Shown here: in pieces, positions 24,857-35,805 of the stretch
Numbering within the stretch: the stretch's first letter is position 1
Layout of the letters: every line of letters starts with the position of its first letter
Assembly (NCBI GenBank): GCA_033977485.1
Contig: CM066989.1
Span: forward strand, 32,217,095-32,281,094
DNA length: 64,000 bases
Direction of reading: 5' to 3'
Source: Hydrangea macrophylla
Taxonomy: Eukaryota; Streptophyta; Magnoliopsida; Cornales; Hydrangeaceae
The notes under the pieces: model-generated
What the model saw: the letters and a program-made list of their open reading frames with translations, nothing else
Database searches by the model: none
Told to the model about the DNA's origin: nothing
Program-made: the position numbers and the translations under genes

Positions 24857-26066
24857 TATGCATAGACACTTGTTTTAGATTTGAAATTATTATTCTTATT
24901 ATTATCCAGTTAATAATAAACTTGTTGATTTCCATATATATAATTGTTGTATGAATAGAATGAATGCACATTTTTAATATGTCATCGGGCTTGAATCGAC
25001 CTGATCACACGGGTAATTCACCTTGGCGCCGAGGTAGCGAACTAGGACATGCGTGTCCATGGCGCTTAGATGGTGAGCAAGATGAGACATTTGTGTTCAT
25101 GGCGGTTAGATAGCTGCTAGGACATGTGTGTCCATAGCGCTTAGAAAGCGAGCTTGAACACTTATATCTACGTAGTATAAGAACAGCGAGCTAGATATAA
25201 ACCCCATTATTTCTATATGTCGCCTTAGATGGATCTAAGATGAGACCTTTACATTTGGTCGAACATAGAGATATCCCACGACTCTATGTAGCCTGTTTAC
25301 AACCGAATGTGAGTTTCAGACGGGTGCTAAGAGGACTATGCTGAAGACTCAGGTTAGACATTTTGTGTAACGTCTAGACTAAGATTCGTATGGCGTTACT
25401 TGTTTTTCCAAACACAGAGTGACATGACCATTTTTATGGAAGAACGCCATAGCATACATATCATACTGTATGTGCTTTTGCGATCGTATGTGGAGCAGTG
25501 AATGGATTCCTCTTCATTGCTGTGTGAGCCACGTAGCATATCCAAGACATTGGTTATCCTACAAACTGGTTGCCTTCACGACTTGAGACTATGTCATGAA
25601 GAGGACGCTTGATGACAGCTGCTTTAGCATGCTATCCTAGAACGAAGAGATAATTCCGTTCTATGGGGCATGTCTGGGCAAGCGGTTAAGTTAGTCAGAT
25701 TGACATGTGGGCTCAGGGAAGACTATTCAATAACATACCATGTTTTGTGACTCATAAGCAGGCCTGCGACAATCGTATTTTGTTACTGATATGTCATGAG
25801 TACACTACATTGAGGTGGTGCAGCAATTCTTTTCACCGAGGGATTGAGAATGCTGTGTCCGATGTGGTAGAATCGTCTAAAGCATACACGAGAAGCTTTC
25901 GAGTGATGTGTCTTGCTGGTTATGGTGATGATTTGGCATTACACTCCTGTCGCTGTACTTTCTTTTCGTAAGGTCGTACGTTCTATTTCCCTGTATGAAG
26001 AGTTGAAAAGTTCGTTGTGCTAAGAGATTGGTTTTTAGTACCAACTCTATGTGGGTGAGTGGGAGA
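24857..26066 (+). other. Non-coding 3' part of copia element with 40-bp repeats
   Basis: The 1.2 kb after pol have no supported gene. At 25037-25150 three degenerate copies of CTAGGACATGTGTGTCCATGG-like text (CTAGGACATG plus GTGTCCATGGCGCTTAGA) are spaced about 33-45 bp apart. A polypurine tract (GTGGGTGAGTGGGAGA) ends at 26066. Confidence 0.6.
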
Positions 26067-26510
26067 TGTAACAAATATTGTGGTCGGGTCATACGGGCAC
26101 CCACATTATATTGGACTGGGTCTAGAGAGGCCTGGCTTGGACGCCAAATAACGGGCTTTGGAGTCCCAAGCCTTTTAGGTTTTTATGTGCCTATATATAT
26201 ATGCATATATATATATCACATGGAAAACCCAATGAACAATATACTTTCAGCAGCCTCTCTCTCTATACACACACGGTTTCTCTCTCTAGCTAATCACCAA
26301 GGAGCTTGGAATTTAGATCGTGGTTTCATCGAAGATTGTTCGAGTAACTCTCTTCGCGACTGATACGGAGCACGGGAAGGTACACGGACGCATCAAACTC
26401 GTGATTACAAAGGAGGGGTCGTAACAACACCGTTTCACCAATCTATCGAGTTATTCCCCAAGGTAACGCTCCTATACTCGATCCTTATGCATGTGTGTAT
26501 GCATTTTACA
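26067..26510 (+). repeat. 3' LTR of copia element
   Basis: It begins TGTAACAAATATTG and ends GCATTTTACA. It is followed at once by the target duplication TTGTC. Compared with the 5' LTR it is 444 bp, with shorter TA/CT runs and several point differences. Confidence 0.93.
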
Positions 26511-26549
26511 TTGTCAATAAATAGTTTTCTTGGGAAATATGAAATGTAG

Positions 26550-26927
26550 GAGGCGGGATGCAACCATTCTCAGAGCCTTGGATTTTCAACGGATGGGTTT
26601 TTGAGAACCCATACCATGAGAAAGCTGAATCTCATATGGGTGGCTACTCGTATGCACATTGAAGTCTACAAATACCCAGCTTGGTGAATAACTAATGTCC
26701 TTCAATACCACAATGTTTATTAAGGTTATATATTTATATATATGTTTATGGGGGGGTTTCAAATTTTGATTTTATTTTTCATATGTTTAAATATGAGACA
26801 GGAGTGATGTGGTTGAAATAGAGACATGGTGCCAAGGATATGGAAGGATTGCGACTAGAGACGTGATTGGATTCTTAAGGACTATGCCACAATTTGCCAC
26901 TGGTGAAGTCATTGGAAGGGCTACAAG
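26550..26927 (+). pseudogene. FATA: FatA pseudogene exons 2 and 3
   Basis: Exon 2 (26550-26683) is fully open: E-A-G-C-N-H-S-Q-S-L-G-F-S-T-D-G-F, then L-I-W-V-A-T-R-M-H-I-E-V-Y-K-Y-P-A-W, with AG before and GT after. Exon 3 (26802-26927) continues in phase as S-D-V-V-E-I-E-T-W-C-Q-G. An insertion after I-A-T-R shifts the frame, so R-D-W-I-L-K-D-Y-A-T appears in another frame. A 10-bp partial repeat (GCCACAATTT before GCCACTGGT) then restores G-E-V-I-G-R-A-T. Exon 2 starts only 39 bp after the copia element, so the element sits at the 3' end of intron 1. Confidence 0.9.
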
Positions 26928-28683
26928 GTGCATTTTATTTAGTTAGTTATTATTGTTTTCCTATTTCTTGCACTTAAACTCAAAGAAGAAGATTTTAAGG
27001 AACATAAGAATATATTTATTTCTAATACTGGTTTTAGTGCTACGTATAACCCTTCTTATGTTGAACAAGTAGATATAAAGATGAGCAATACTGTTAAAAT
27101 TTAGGGAGATTACATCCTTTTTACATCCAAAATATGGTTTTTTTTTTTATACATATTATGACCAATTATTTGGTTCATGGATTATTTTGAATAGTTGATC
27201 AAGTTGCTAAAAATTAGTAGGTGATGAAAGTGTTTTCATCATATTTTGATCAAAATAAATTTGGTCTGACCAAATTAATATTTGCCCCTAATGACTATAC
27301 AGAATGAAAATGTGTAAAATGTATAAAACAATCTAGCTTGAAATCATCCCCCGAATTCATGGGCACTGATTTTGAGAATGGGCCCGAGGAGCATGAAGAA
27401 AATGAGAGGTCCACTGGCTGGTTAGTTTTTCTTGCTTGGTCAAATGGCATAGTAATAACATGTGGCAAGGAAATGGGTGGATCCAATAACACAGGTTAAA
27501 GTGACAAAAAGTTAGTTTCTACACACTTCTTTAAATGTTTGTACCTTGTGCTGCTTGAATTTTTTACACTTTTTTGTGCCCCACTTATACAGCACAAGGT
27601 ACAAGCATTTAAAGATATGTGTGGAAAAAATGTGTAATTCATTGTGTGAGTCTAGCATTTTTCAAAAGTTAGTGAGAATGTTACTCAAAACGTGGTGGAT
27701 TGCAAGGAGTGGGGTCACGCGGATGGAAGTCAATTACCAATACATGGGCTGAAGATTTGATTAGCTACATCTATAAATTCAAAAAGCCAAATATGGAATA
27801 TCTCTCTCGCAACCCATCTCAAAATTAGCACTCTTTAAGCATTTTATTTTATTTTACTTATTCTTCCAACAATTCTTCATGTTCAAGTTCACTTTTCTTT
27901 GTTTATTTGTACTTCACTGCCATGTCATGTTCTAGCTCTATTTCGGTAGCTCTCTATTCATTTCTCAAACTCATCACTTGGTTAAATTTTAAAGTCCTTT
28001 TCAACAAAAAGGCAAGTGCAACCTTAAGGGAAGGGGCATCCCTACTTCTCAACAATTGCCTGATCACACTCACACTAAACATAGAGATAATTTGGCTACA
28101 TATTTGGGCCTACCGTACAAGATCCTGACACGCCCCCAAAAAAACTTAATTTTTGCCAAACACATCCATTTTCACCAATGTAACTCTACAAAATGTGGGG
28201 ATGTAGTTTCCAAGTCCTTTTGTTTATTTGAACCTAACTTTGTTTGTTTTTGTTGTTATGAGAGGACATCCGATTTCTCCTTTTCAATGAGTTCGACTTT
28301 TGAAGATCTTCTATAGATTGGTTCTACTGCTATGGAGTAGCTAACCAACCAAAATTTGTAGTCTCCGAAGTGGTTACCAAAACATAGAAAGGTGAATAAT
28401 TAAGAGCTTATGATATGGGTATTGGGAAAGTCATTAAAGTTGTATGACTGTATTCGTGTCAGATTGCTGCAAGTATTTACTTAGTTATCTTCAGAAGTAA
28501 ACACAGTTTTTGATTCTTTACCAATAAAACACGTGCTAATAGACAGATTAATCATTTCAAGATTTGGAAGTTTTATTATTGTTATTGTATAGCCATCAAT
28601 AGTAATTGGAAAATTTGAACCGTTAAGATAAATAGGTTGTGTAGGCTATGGGAAACATAAAGTCAGAGGTCTATTTTTTTTTT

Positions 28684-28862
28684 AGCAATGCTACACATAC
28701 AATCTATTTCACAACCTATTTCACAACTGCACATCCTTGCCATTGATTTTTGATAGGCTCCATGAGGATCTCACATGGGTCCTGCACAGGACACACCAAA
28801 ATCAATGGTCAAGATGTATAAGTTGTGAAATAGGTTGTGAAATAGGTTGTGTGTCTAGCATT
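28684..28862. mobile_element. MITE with repeated CACAACCTATTT arms
   Basis: The left arm has AATCTATTTCACAACCTATT and CACAACT. The right arm is the complement, AGTTGTGAAATAGGTTGTGA and so on. The ends GCAATGCTACACA and TGTGTCTAGCAT are also near-complementary. Confidence 0.85.
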
Positions 28863-28987
28863 TTTATTTTTTTATTTTTTTTTATTTTGGGTAAATTGCA
28901 GCACTCTTGTCCCTCCTCACCTCTAGATCTGAAAGTACTAAAAGATGTTGAAGCGTCAAGTTTTCTGAAATTGACGTAAACAATTGT

Positions 28988-29190
28988 TTGGATGCCTATA
29001 CGGCTAGGTTCTAGAGTAAATAGGGTAGAGTGAACATATTCAGTGAATAAATTAATTTTTTTTTTGCCTGAAAAAATCCGCGGACTGCTCTACTGACCCG
29101 CGGGTTTTTTCAGGCAAAACAAAAATTTGTTCACTTTTAGTATGTTCACTCTACCCTGATCACTCTAGAGCCTGACCGAATGCCTATAAA
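28988..29190. mobile_element. MITE with central hairpin
   Basis: The outer arms are GGATGCCTATACGG and CTAGAGTAAATAGGGTAGAG on the left, with complements on the right. A central palindrome pairs TTTTGCCTGAAAAAATCCGC with CGGGTTTTTTCAGGCAAAA around CTGCTCTACTGA. Confidence 0.8.
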
Positions 29191-30145
29191 TGGTATATAT
29201 TTGACATAGTAAGTAATATATTATGATACACTTACATGATAATCGACCCGTAGTTAACTAACAAAAGGCAGAAGCAGTCAACCCATAGTTGCTAATTATA
29301 AATTATATTGTCTTATAAGTCTAAAGGGAACCAATAGTGCTATCCAAAAAAAAAAATTAACAGTGGATGAGTTGATGATTTCGATAATTTCTTCGTTTAA
29401 TATTAACAGACAACCTCGACATATCATATTTTCTTGATTTTTCTGAGTTTATTTGCATATAAATCTTTACCCATTTGTGTTGTTTATTTGCAGCAAGTTA
29501 GTGATGATGAACCAAGACACCAGACGGTTTCAGAGACTCAGTGATGATATCCGAGATGAACTTTTGAATTTATTATCCAATAGACCGTAGGTAAGCCCTT
29601 CCCTTCTATGCCTGAACTATTAATTCTTTAATTCTCCGTGAAACTGTGTAACTGTTTTAACCTTTGTTCAAGGCTAGAAGAAAGAAACCACGCATTCTCT
29701 TCCTTTTGAGTAAGGAATATCCTGCAAGCCGTAGTAAATAGGAGAAAAAATCGAATTTCTTTCTTCATTTTTACAATTACAAAAGAAAAAAAAATGGGAG
29801 TAAGTTGTGACTAGTTGAATCGGGGTTTTGAGCATAAAGACTCCACTGACCTGTAAAAAGTGGGGCTAACCCTTGATTGGGGATGCGGTAATACATCTAG
29901 GAAATTATTCCATCGAACGTACTCCCCTTTGGATCCAGGAATAGCGACACAGAACAAAATTTTGAATTGAATCATACCAGTCTCTTGCAACATTCACTTT
30001 GTGACGGGAGATGAAACCAACTTTGAAGGTTTACTTTGCAAGATCCCTTAAAACCATCATTTTGTAAGTGTGTAGGTGAAAGTGAATCAACTTGTCTATA
30101 GTTGTAAACCCTTAGCTATAATAGTAATTTTGGTATATGTATATA

Positions 30146-30148
<3 letters not shown>

Positions 30149-30188
<40 letters not shown>

Positions 30189-30202
30189 ATATATATATAT
30201 AG
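30149..30202. repeat. GT then AT microsatellite in FatA intron 4
   Basis: About 19 GT units are followed by seven or so AT units. It lies some 40 bp before the acceptor of exon 5. Confidence 0.9.
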
Positions 30203-30470
30203 TCCTCCATTTTTGATTGTTTTGTTGTGTCATGTATGTAGATTAACATTTCCAGAGGAGAACAATAAAAGTTTTCGGAAGATATCAAAGCTGGAAGATC
30301 CATTTGAGTATTCCAAGCTAGGTTTGGTGGTAAGATCATTTGAATTTCTGAATTATATGCTTTTACACTTTTCTCTCAATTTCTCAGAATGCTTTATAAT
30401 CTTACAGCCAAGAATAGCTAATCTAGACATGAACGTAAACAATGTCACTTACATTGGTTGGGTTCTGGAG

Positions 30471-31943
30471 GTAGGTACTAGTGTCATTTCCTCTTATTTT
30501 GCTTTTGTTTCTTATTGAAATCGGACTTATATATGTACCGACATAGATACACACTATGTACATGACATATATGATCTTACTAGAAATGTGTTTTAAGGCT
30601 CTATAAGACATCAACATCCATCACCTCACCATTGACGTAAAAACATCGAATCAGGAATGATAATTTGGTGGTTCTCATGACATTAGAAGATTGTCTAGGC
30701 CCCAAAAGTTTTCATCATTTTGTTGCCAAGTATCTCATGCTATGGTTATTTCACAGAGATTAATAATAACTTATTAACTTGTTTATGCGATGAACGATGT
30801 GTTTCCATTAAACGGATAGCTTTGTTGGTCTGAGCCGGTTCCTCATTCCAGGACTAGCAATTTCGCATCTTCTTTTCTTTACCGAAATGATGGACTTGTA
30901 TACGTTGCGTGAATTTGAACTAGTTTTGATGGGTGTTTTCTCAATCTTCTGATTATTGGCTGACCTTTTTAAGGAAAGAAGAGCGCCCTTGAATGTTTCT
31001 AATCTCATGATGTTTAATCCAAAAAGAATGTTTTCAAGAAAGAAGAAACTTGAAAAACGAAGCAAAAATTACAGTTAAACCTCTCTATATTCCAGGCATG
31101 GAACATATTGACAGCATGGGTTGAGAAAGGGAACAGGGGGGGGCTGAGCCCTCTTGAGATTTTGAGAATTAAAATTTTATCCTAAATTTTTTTAATATTT
31201 TACATTTGGCCCCCCTCAACTTATGTTTAAGTCTCTCACAAAAGGGTCCAAGACCCAATTTAGTACCATCAACTATATGTATATTGATATACAGGTATAT
31301 ACAACTCAAAGGAAAGGCGCCTAAAATTGTGAAAATTACACTTGTAGTGTAAGAATTTTATGCGTTTTAGAAATAGGCCCCCCATAGAATTTTGAAACAT
31401 ACTATACAATATTTGTGTGTCTCCAAATAGACTCATATTATAAGCATATCCCAAAAAAATCGCAATTATATTCTAGTAAAATCTAAAAAAAATCGCCAAT
31501 TATGTATAAAATAGACCCCAAAAAAATTGTCTCGGGAGCGCTGCCTCGAACTCCCGTATAGCTTAGCCCCCTGACCAAAGTTTTGGCCTCCGCCCCCTGA
31601 TTGACAACAAAGCAGACCCCTGGAACTGCTTTAAATCGAAAACTCGATGGCACCTGAAATTTTTGAAATTGTTTGTCCAAATCATATATCATGCATACAT
31701 GAGGTGATGTCTTAGTTTGAAGTTCATACAAACGTCTTCTCAACTATAGATAGTGAAAGATCACATAGATAGTGAAAGATCACATTTTTTTCGTCGATGT
31801 TACAAATCCCAAAAGATTTTGTTGCCTACATAGTTTCATCTGAACTTGAATCTTATTGGCTTTTTTTTCTTTTTTTTTTTTTTCTCTCTTACATTGAGTC
31901 AATCATTTTTACGTAACAGTTTGGTACATTTTTGATTTGACAG
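30471..31943. other. FatA intron 6, no gene
   Basis: About 31130-31620 contains runs of C- and G-rich text (GGGGGGGCTGAGCCC, CCCCCCATAGAA, GCCCCCTGACCAAAG) in AT-rich DNA, which looks like a worn repeat of unknown class. I see no coding frame of value. Confidence 0.4.
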
Positions 31944-32542
31944 AGCGTGCCACAAGAAATCACAGACACGCATGAACTCCAAACTATCACATTGGAGTAC
32001 AGGCATCCCTGGCAAGTCCAGAACCAATCGAGGATAACACGGATTTAGATCTTCAAGGCACGAATGGATCGGATCTCCCAGTAACAAAAACCGAACTACA
32101 TGGCTATCGGTTCTTGCATTTATTGAGATTTTCTAGCAACGGACAAGAAAGCAACAGAGGCCGAATTGAGTGGAGAAAGAAACCAGCAAGATAAATGATT
32201 CCCATTTCATTAACAATTATCTTTTCTTGCAAGTCATAAGGATTGTTAGTTTCTTCCTATTTCTTTTTTGATTTTGCTTCTCTAGCTCATCGACAATATT
32301 CGAATAAAGAAAGAGAAGAAAGAATAAAATAATTGTAATCAATATTTATAGTTTCATTAACAAAGAATAAAACCATATAATTGATTGTTATCTTCATTTA
32401 TTGTATTTCTTGATAGTGATGGAAATTTCAAACATAAGAGAAATACAAGAAGTGTAATCTATTGTAAGGATGCTTCAATGCTTTGATTTCCTGGTATAAT
32501 CTCTTTATTTTGATTCTATTGTATCTACGCATTCTTTTATTC

Positions 32543-32712
32543 AGGTTGCTAACTCAACGGTAGAGTACTCGGCTTTTAAGTGCGACTAGAATCTTTTACA
32601 TATTTGGATGAAGCGAGGGATTCGTCCATACCATCAGTAAAGTTTGGAAGACGACGACTGATCCTGAAAGGGAATGGATGGAAAAAACAGCATGTCGTAT
32701 CAATGGAAAAAG
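32543..32712 (+). other. trnK: Chloroplast DNA insert: trnK-UUU 5' exon and intron start
   Basis: GGTTGCTAACTCAACGGTAG and AGTACTCGGCTTTTAA (32543-32579) form the 5' half of plastid tRNA-Lys with its anticodon arm. It is followed by the start of the trnK group II intron (GTGCGACTAGAATC onwards, with GATTCGTCCATACCATC and CATGTCGTATCAATGG). matK and the 3' exon are absent, so this is no working tRNA gene. The left border is uncertain; up to 200 bp before it may also be plastid DNA. Confidence 0.85.
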
Positions 32713-33720
32713 CAAATAAAGCATTTACAAGCTTCCGTATCATCAACTGTCCTTACTCTTACGTGGTATTTTTTTTTTTTTTTTGTGTTTTTTTATTAGA
32801 TAAAAAAACATGAATAAACAAATGTAAAAAAAAGGTTCATGTATTAGATAGGTTCATGTATTAGTCTTAAAGTAGTCTCGGAAAAATAATGATATTAAAT
32901 GTAATGGATAAATAAACTTAAATAGATACATTATGTTTGGGATCCTATAAATACCTGTGTAATCCTACTATTTGAATAATTCAAGTAATGAATTGAAATA
33001 GAAGTATCAATGTGTAAATCTCATTCTCCTTAGAATGTGTTTTATATTAGTTTTCCATTTTCAAATATCCTATTTGTCCATGTGTATCTATTTCATATTT
33101 ATGTACTATATATTATTTTATTTAGACACTCTTCAGATAATATGACAATTGGATTTTATTTTACTTTTTTTTTTTTTTTTCAAATATGATTGAATTTTAT
33201 TCAGTAGACTATAAGTTGTGATAAATTTTTATAGGATGTTCTCTGTACGTGCATTTCTTTCCTTTCAATCTCTAAGCTCCAATTTGAAAATGTTTTTACT
33301 GTGATTTATACAAATTTGTATAATATTGTTAATTGGAAAATTAAAATTGTTGGATAAAATTTATACTATTAAATTTGTTATGCATTTCTTTTTTTTTTTT
33401 TTTTTGACAAATTCTTGTACATATGCACGGGTGTTCAACTACTTATAATTTTATAGCTACATCTATGAGGCATTTGTTTGAACTGAATCTACTGATGTCT
33501 GAAGGTTCTAATCGGTTTTGTTTTAAGCTTGATTTCTGTAATTTTTGTGTTGTAAAAAATAATAAAATTATTATTAATCATGAGATTAGCTGAACTGGTT
33601 TTATGATCCTGTGATATACCCCATCAGATCAAAAATCAGTATGATAGATGACGTGATCATCCAGTTATTGAAGAAGACTTCAGGATTTCTTTGTAAATTA
33701 CCTTAAAACGGATACGAAAT
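32713..33720. other. AT-rich intergenic DNA
   Basis: Several poly-T runs are present (about 32768, 33165 and 33390). I see no gene. Confidence 0.4.
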
Positions 33721-33916
33721 AATCATTAAGAGTAACTCTTTGGGCACAAACTAATTACACAAAAATAATGCACATAAAGAATAATGTGTCCATCTCTCTC
33801 CTCATTAGATCTCACAATGTCAATAAAACCCGCAATTTCAGTAGATCCTATCAGGAGAGTTAAAGACAAACTCTTCATGTATAATTCTTTTGTGCCCAAA
33901 GAGTTACTCAATGATT
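33721..33916. mobile_element. MITE with GTAACTCTTTGGGCACAAA ends
   Basis: AATCATTAAGAGTAACTCTT and TGGGCACAAA at the left are matched by the complement, TTTGTGCCCA and AAGAGTTACTCAATGATT, at the right. There is no coding capacity. Confidence 0.8.
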
Positions 33917-34158
33917 AATCATAGTCATGTTTGACAAAAAAAATGCATAAATCATACTTGGACTAGAGTTTTACGGCCTATTTGGTACAACTTTTGCTTC
34001 TCTGATGAGAGTTAAAGACAAACTCTTCATGTATAATTCTTTTGTGCTCAAAGAGTTACTCAATGATTAATCATAGTCCTGTTTGACAAAAAAAGTGCAT
34101 AAATCATACTTGGACTAGAGTTTTACGGCCTATTTGGTACAACTTTTGCTTCTCTGAT
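33855..34158. repeat. 151-bp tandem duplication that includes half of the MITE
   Basis: Unit 1 is about 33855-34005 and unit 2 about 34006-34158. They share GAGAGTTAAAGACAAACTC, the right MITE arm, and TTGGACTAGAGTTTTACGGC, with only a few substitutions. The duplication began inside the MITE, so it is younger than the MITE. Confidence 0.9.
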
Positions 34159-34589
34159 TCAATTGTTATGAAATTTTTTGACCAAAACCTCTCCAAGATT
34201 AGCTTTTTCACCAATCACAAATTTCTAAAACTGACTTCATTTTTTTTTTTAAATCACAAAATCTGGTTTAATTTTTAAAGTTTCGTAATCACTTGCAGAC
34301 CCCAAAAAATTGTTACCAAACACCCTCTTAAAAAATCTGCAGTTCCCCCTCATATCAAGAATCATCATTAAAACTTCAATGTGGGTTGAACACCAAACCA
34401 CTTGTTACAGTCAACCACAATTCACGAACCAACCGATCGCTTCTTAAAACAATCGATATTAGAGTATTCAATTCTCAACCAGGCTGAAATTTGACAACAA
34501 TTTAATAATGTTAAATAGGGAAATTCAATCAAAACGAAAGTCATTATCTAATCCCCAACCTGCCCTCCGTGACAGACTCCCCGTCCGAA

Positions 34590-34846
34590 TGCCTATCGGA
34601 GTAGAACAGGGAACAAACCCCAGACTCGTGCACTGACCTCACAACACTCATGAGGTAAATCAAGGAGGTGAGTGGACGGTAGAATTCAAACTCATGCCAA
34701 GCTTTAAATACGGCTCATCCAACAACTTGAGATCGTCCTTCCAACCCACTCACACAACCCCTGGGGGTTTCGAACCCTTGACCTCCACTTTGGGAAATTA
34801 AGAGGCCAAGAGTTGTAGCCAACTCGGCTAGCCGAGCTGGTTAAAG
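34590..34846 (-). mobile_element. tRNA-derived SINE
   Basis: On the minus strand an A box (TAGCCGAGTTGGC, 34818-34830) is followed about 45 bp later by a B box (GGTTCGAAACC, 34766-34776). This is the internal RNA polymerase III promoter of tRNA-like genes. No cloverleaf is kept, so it is a SINE and not a tRNA gene. The 3' end is uncertain. Confidence 0.6.
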
Positions 34847-35805
34847 AGTCATTTTCATTAAAAAGCCTAAATTGAAAGAAACTACCATTTTTGTTAACTA
34901 ATCCAAATAGGTTAATCTTCTTTAAGGTGTGTACACATAAGAAAGTAATAAGCTATTACACCAGACAGACCTCATAAGCTGTGTCTTCCATTGATTGCTT
35001 CCAAATCAACACCCAATCTTTGTCAAAATAACCACATACAGTTTCTGACCCGAAACAATGATTTTGTTATCCCATGGATCAAATCAAGACTTCCAAGATA
35101 CCACCAAAAATGTGTTAATTCTCCTTGAAATGAGCGAACCGATCCATTCAAATACTTCGGTTGGGCCCATAATAGGTCAAGCCCTGTTAAAAAAAGGACA
35201 TTTCATTACCAATAAGAAAGTAAAAACTAAGTGAATGATTATTTTATTTTATTTGCTTAACGAAATAAATAAATATATAAAATGAATTAAGTTTAAAAGA
35301 AGAATCACTCATTGTGATACACAGTAGCTCCGGAGAAACAGGTTGAAAACTATATGCAACATATCGCAAGTTCATAAGATCTTATGTATGGAAAGAAGGT
35401 TTTTCTTTTCTTTTCTTTTTTGATTTGATTAGAAGGGGAAGGGGTGGAGGTCGAACACTCAACCTAGCCAATGGAGGGGACCTAAGATCAACTCGGTGGG
35501 CAAACGAACTATACTCACTTTATGTATGGAATGAAGTTTTCATGTATGAAAGAACATTCAGATGTCTCAAAATAAGTTGATACTAATACGGTCTACTTTC
35601 ATATATATATATATATACATATATATTTTTAAACAAAAAAAAAAGTAAGGAGGAGTTCCTTTTGGTATTTGGGTAAACCAAAAAAAAAAATCATATAAAA
35701 AACATGCTTGAATTCACAATATACTCCTGAACCCCAATGCACATATGTCATGAAAAAGGGAAAGAGCAAAACTAGATAATCACATGACAAGCACATACCA
35801 TGCAT
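34847..35805. other. Intergenic, downstream of the RING gene
   Basis: It holds a short TA microsatellite (about 35598-35625) and A/T runs. No gene was recognised. Confidence 0.4.

Larger units (their letters stand above)
16834..26510 (+). mobile_element. Complete but inactive Ty1/copia retrotransposon in FatA intron 1
   Basis: LTRs lie at 16834-17308 and 26067-26510. The 5-bp duplication TTGTC is at 16829-16833 and again at 26511-26515, so the whole insertion is intact as a unit. The primer-binding site follows the 5' LTR, and a gag-pol reading plus-strand lies at 19452-24856. The order PR, INT, RT, RNase H is the copia order. The element carries a nested solo LTR (21983-23299). It is unusually long because about 2.1 kb precede gag and 1.2 kb follow pol. 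Coding is broken by stops, a frameshift and the solo LTR. Confidence 0.95.
26928..29493. other. FatA intron 3, with MITEs
   Basis: The intron holds a degenerate family-1 MITE (about 27520-27655) and two clear MITEs (28684-28862 and 28988-29190). The rest is AT-rich with short random frames (for example at 27907-28316) that show no known domain. Confidence 0.55.
12248..32194 (+). pseudogene. FATA: FatA-type acyl-ACP thioesterase pseudogene (whole locus)
   Basis: FatA enzymes in plastids release oleate from acyl carrier protein at the end of fatty acid synthesis. Seven exon remnants in order match the family: 12248-12568, 26550-26683, 26802-26927, 29494-29590, 30242-30329, 30408-30470 and 31944-32194. 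The GT/AG borders are mostly intact, so it descends from a genomic copy and not from a processed RNA. The reading frame is broken in exons 1, 3, 4 and 7. The catalytic His region is shortened and the region with the catalytic Cys is deleted. Intron 1 has grown to about 14 kb by insertions, including a whole copia element. I expect no working enzyme; an expressed non-coding transcript cannot be excluded. Confidence 0.9.
29494..32194 (+). pseudogene. FATA: FatA pseudogene exons 4 to 7
   Basis: Exon 4 (29494-29590) reads S-K-L-V-M-M-N-Q-D-T-R-R-F-Q-R-L-S-D-D-I-R-D-E, then diverges and meets TAG at its end. Exon 5 (30242-30329) reads L-T-F-P-E-E-N-N and S-K-L-E-D-P. Exon 6 (30408-30470) reads L-D-M-N directly followed by V-N-N-V-T-Y-I-G-W; family members have Gln-His between, so the conserved His is gone. 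Exon 7 (31944-32194) begins S-V-P-Q-E-I-T-D-T-H-E-L-Q-T-I-T-L-E-Y-R. The expected Arg-Glu-Cys and following residues are deleted, and a different frame then runs to the natural C-terminus (E-W-R-K-K-P-A-R) and TAA. Confidence 0.9.

Noticed and set aside
30147..30518. 123-codon frame starting in the GT repeat
   Set aside because: It begins in a microsatellite and runs through FatA exon 5 in the wrong frame.
31130..31743. Possible coding remnant in FatA intron 6
   Set aside because: C-rich and G-rich words suggest a worn repeat, but no protein family can be recognised in any frame.
32543..32579. Nuclear tRNA-Lys gene
   Set aside because: Only the 5' half is present and it is followed by plastid trnK intron sequence; the 3' half is missing.
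35425..35520. Second SINE
   Set aside because: A GTCGAACACT word resembles a B box, but no A box lies at the right distance.
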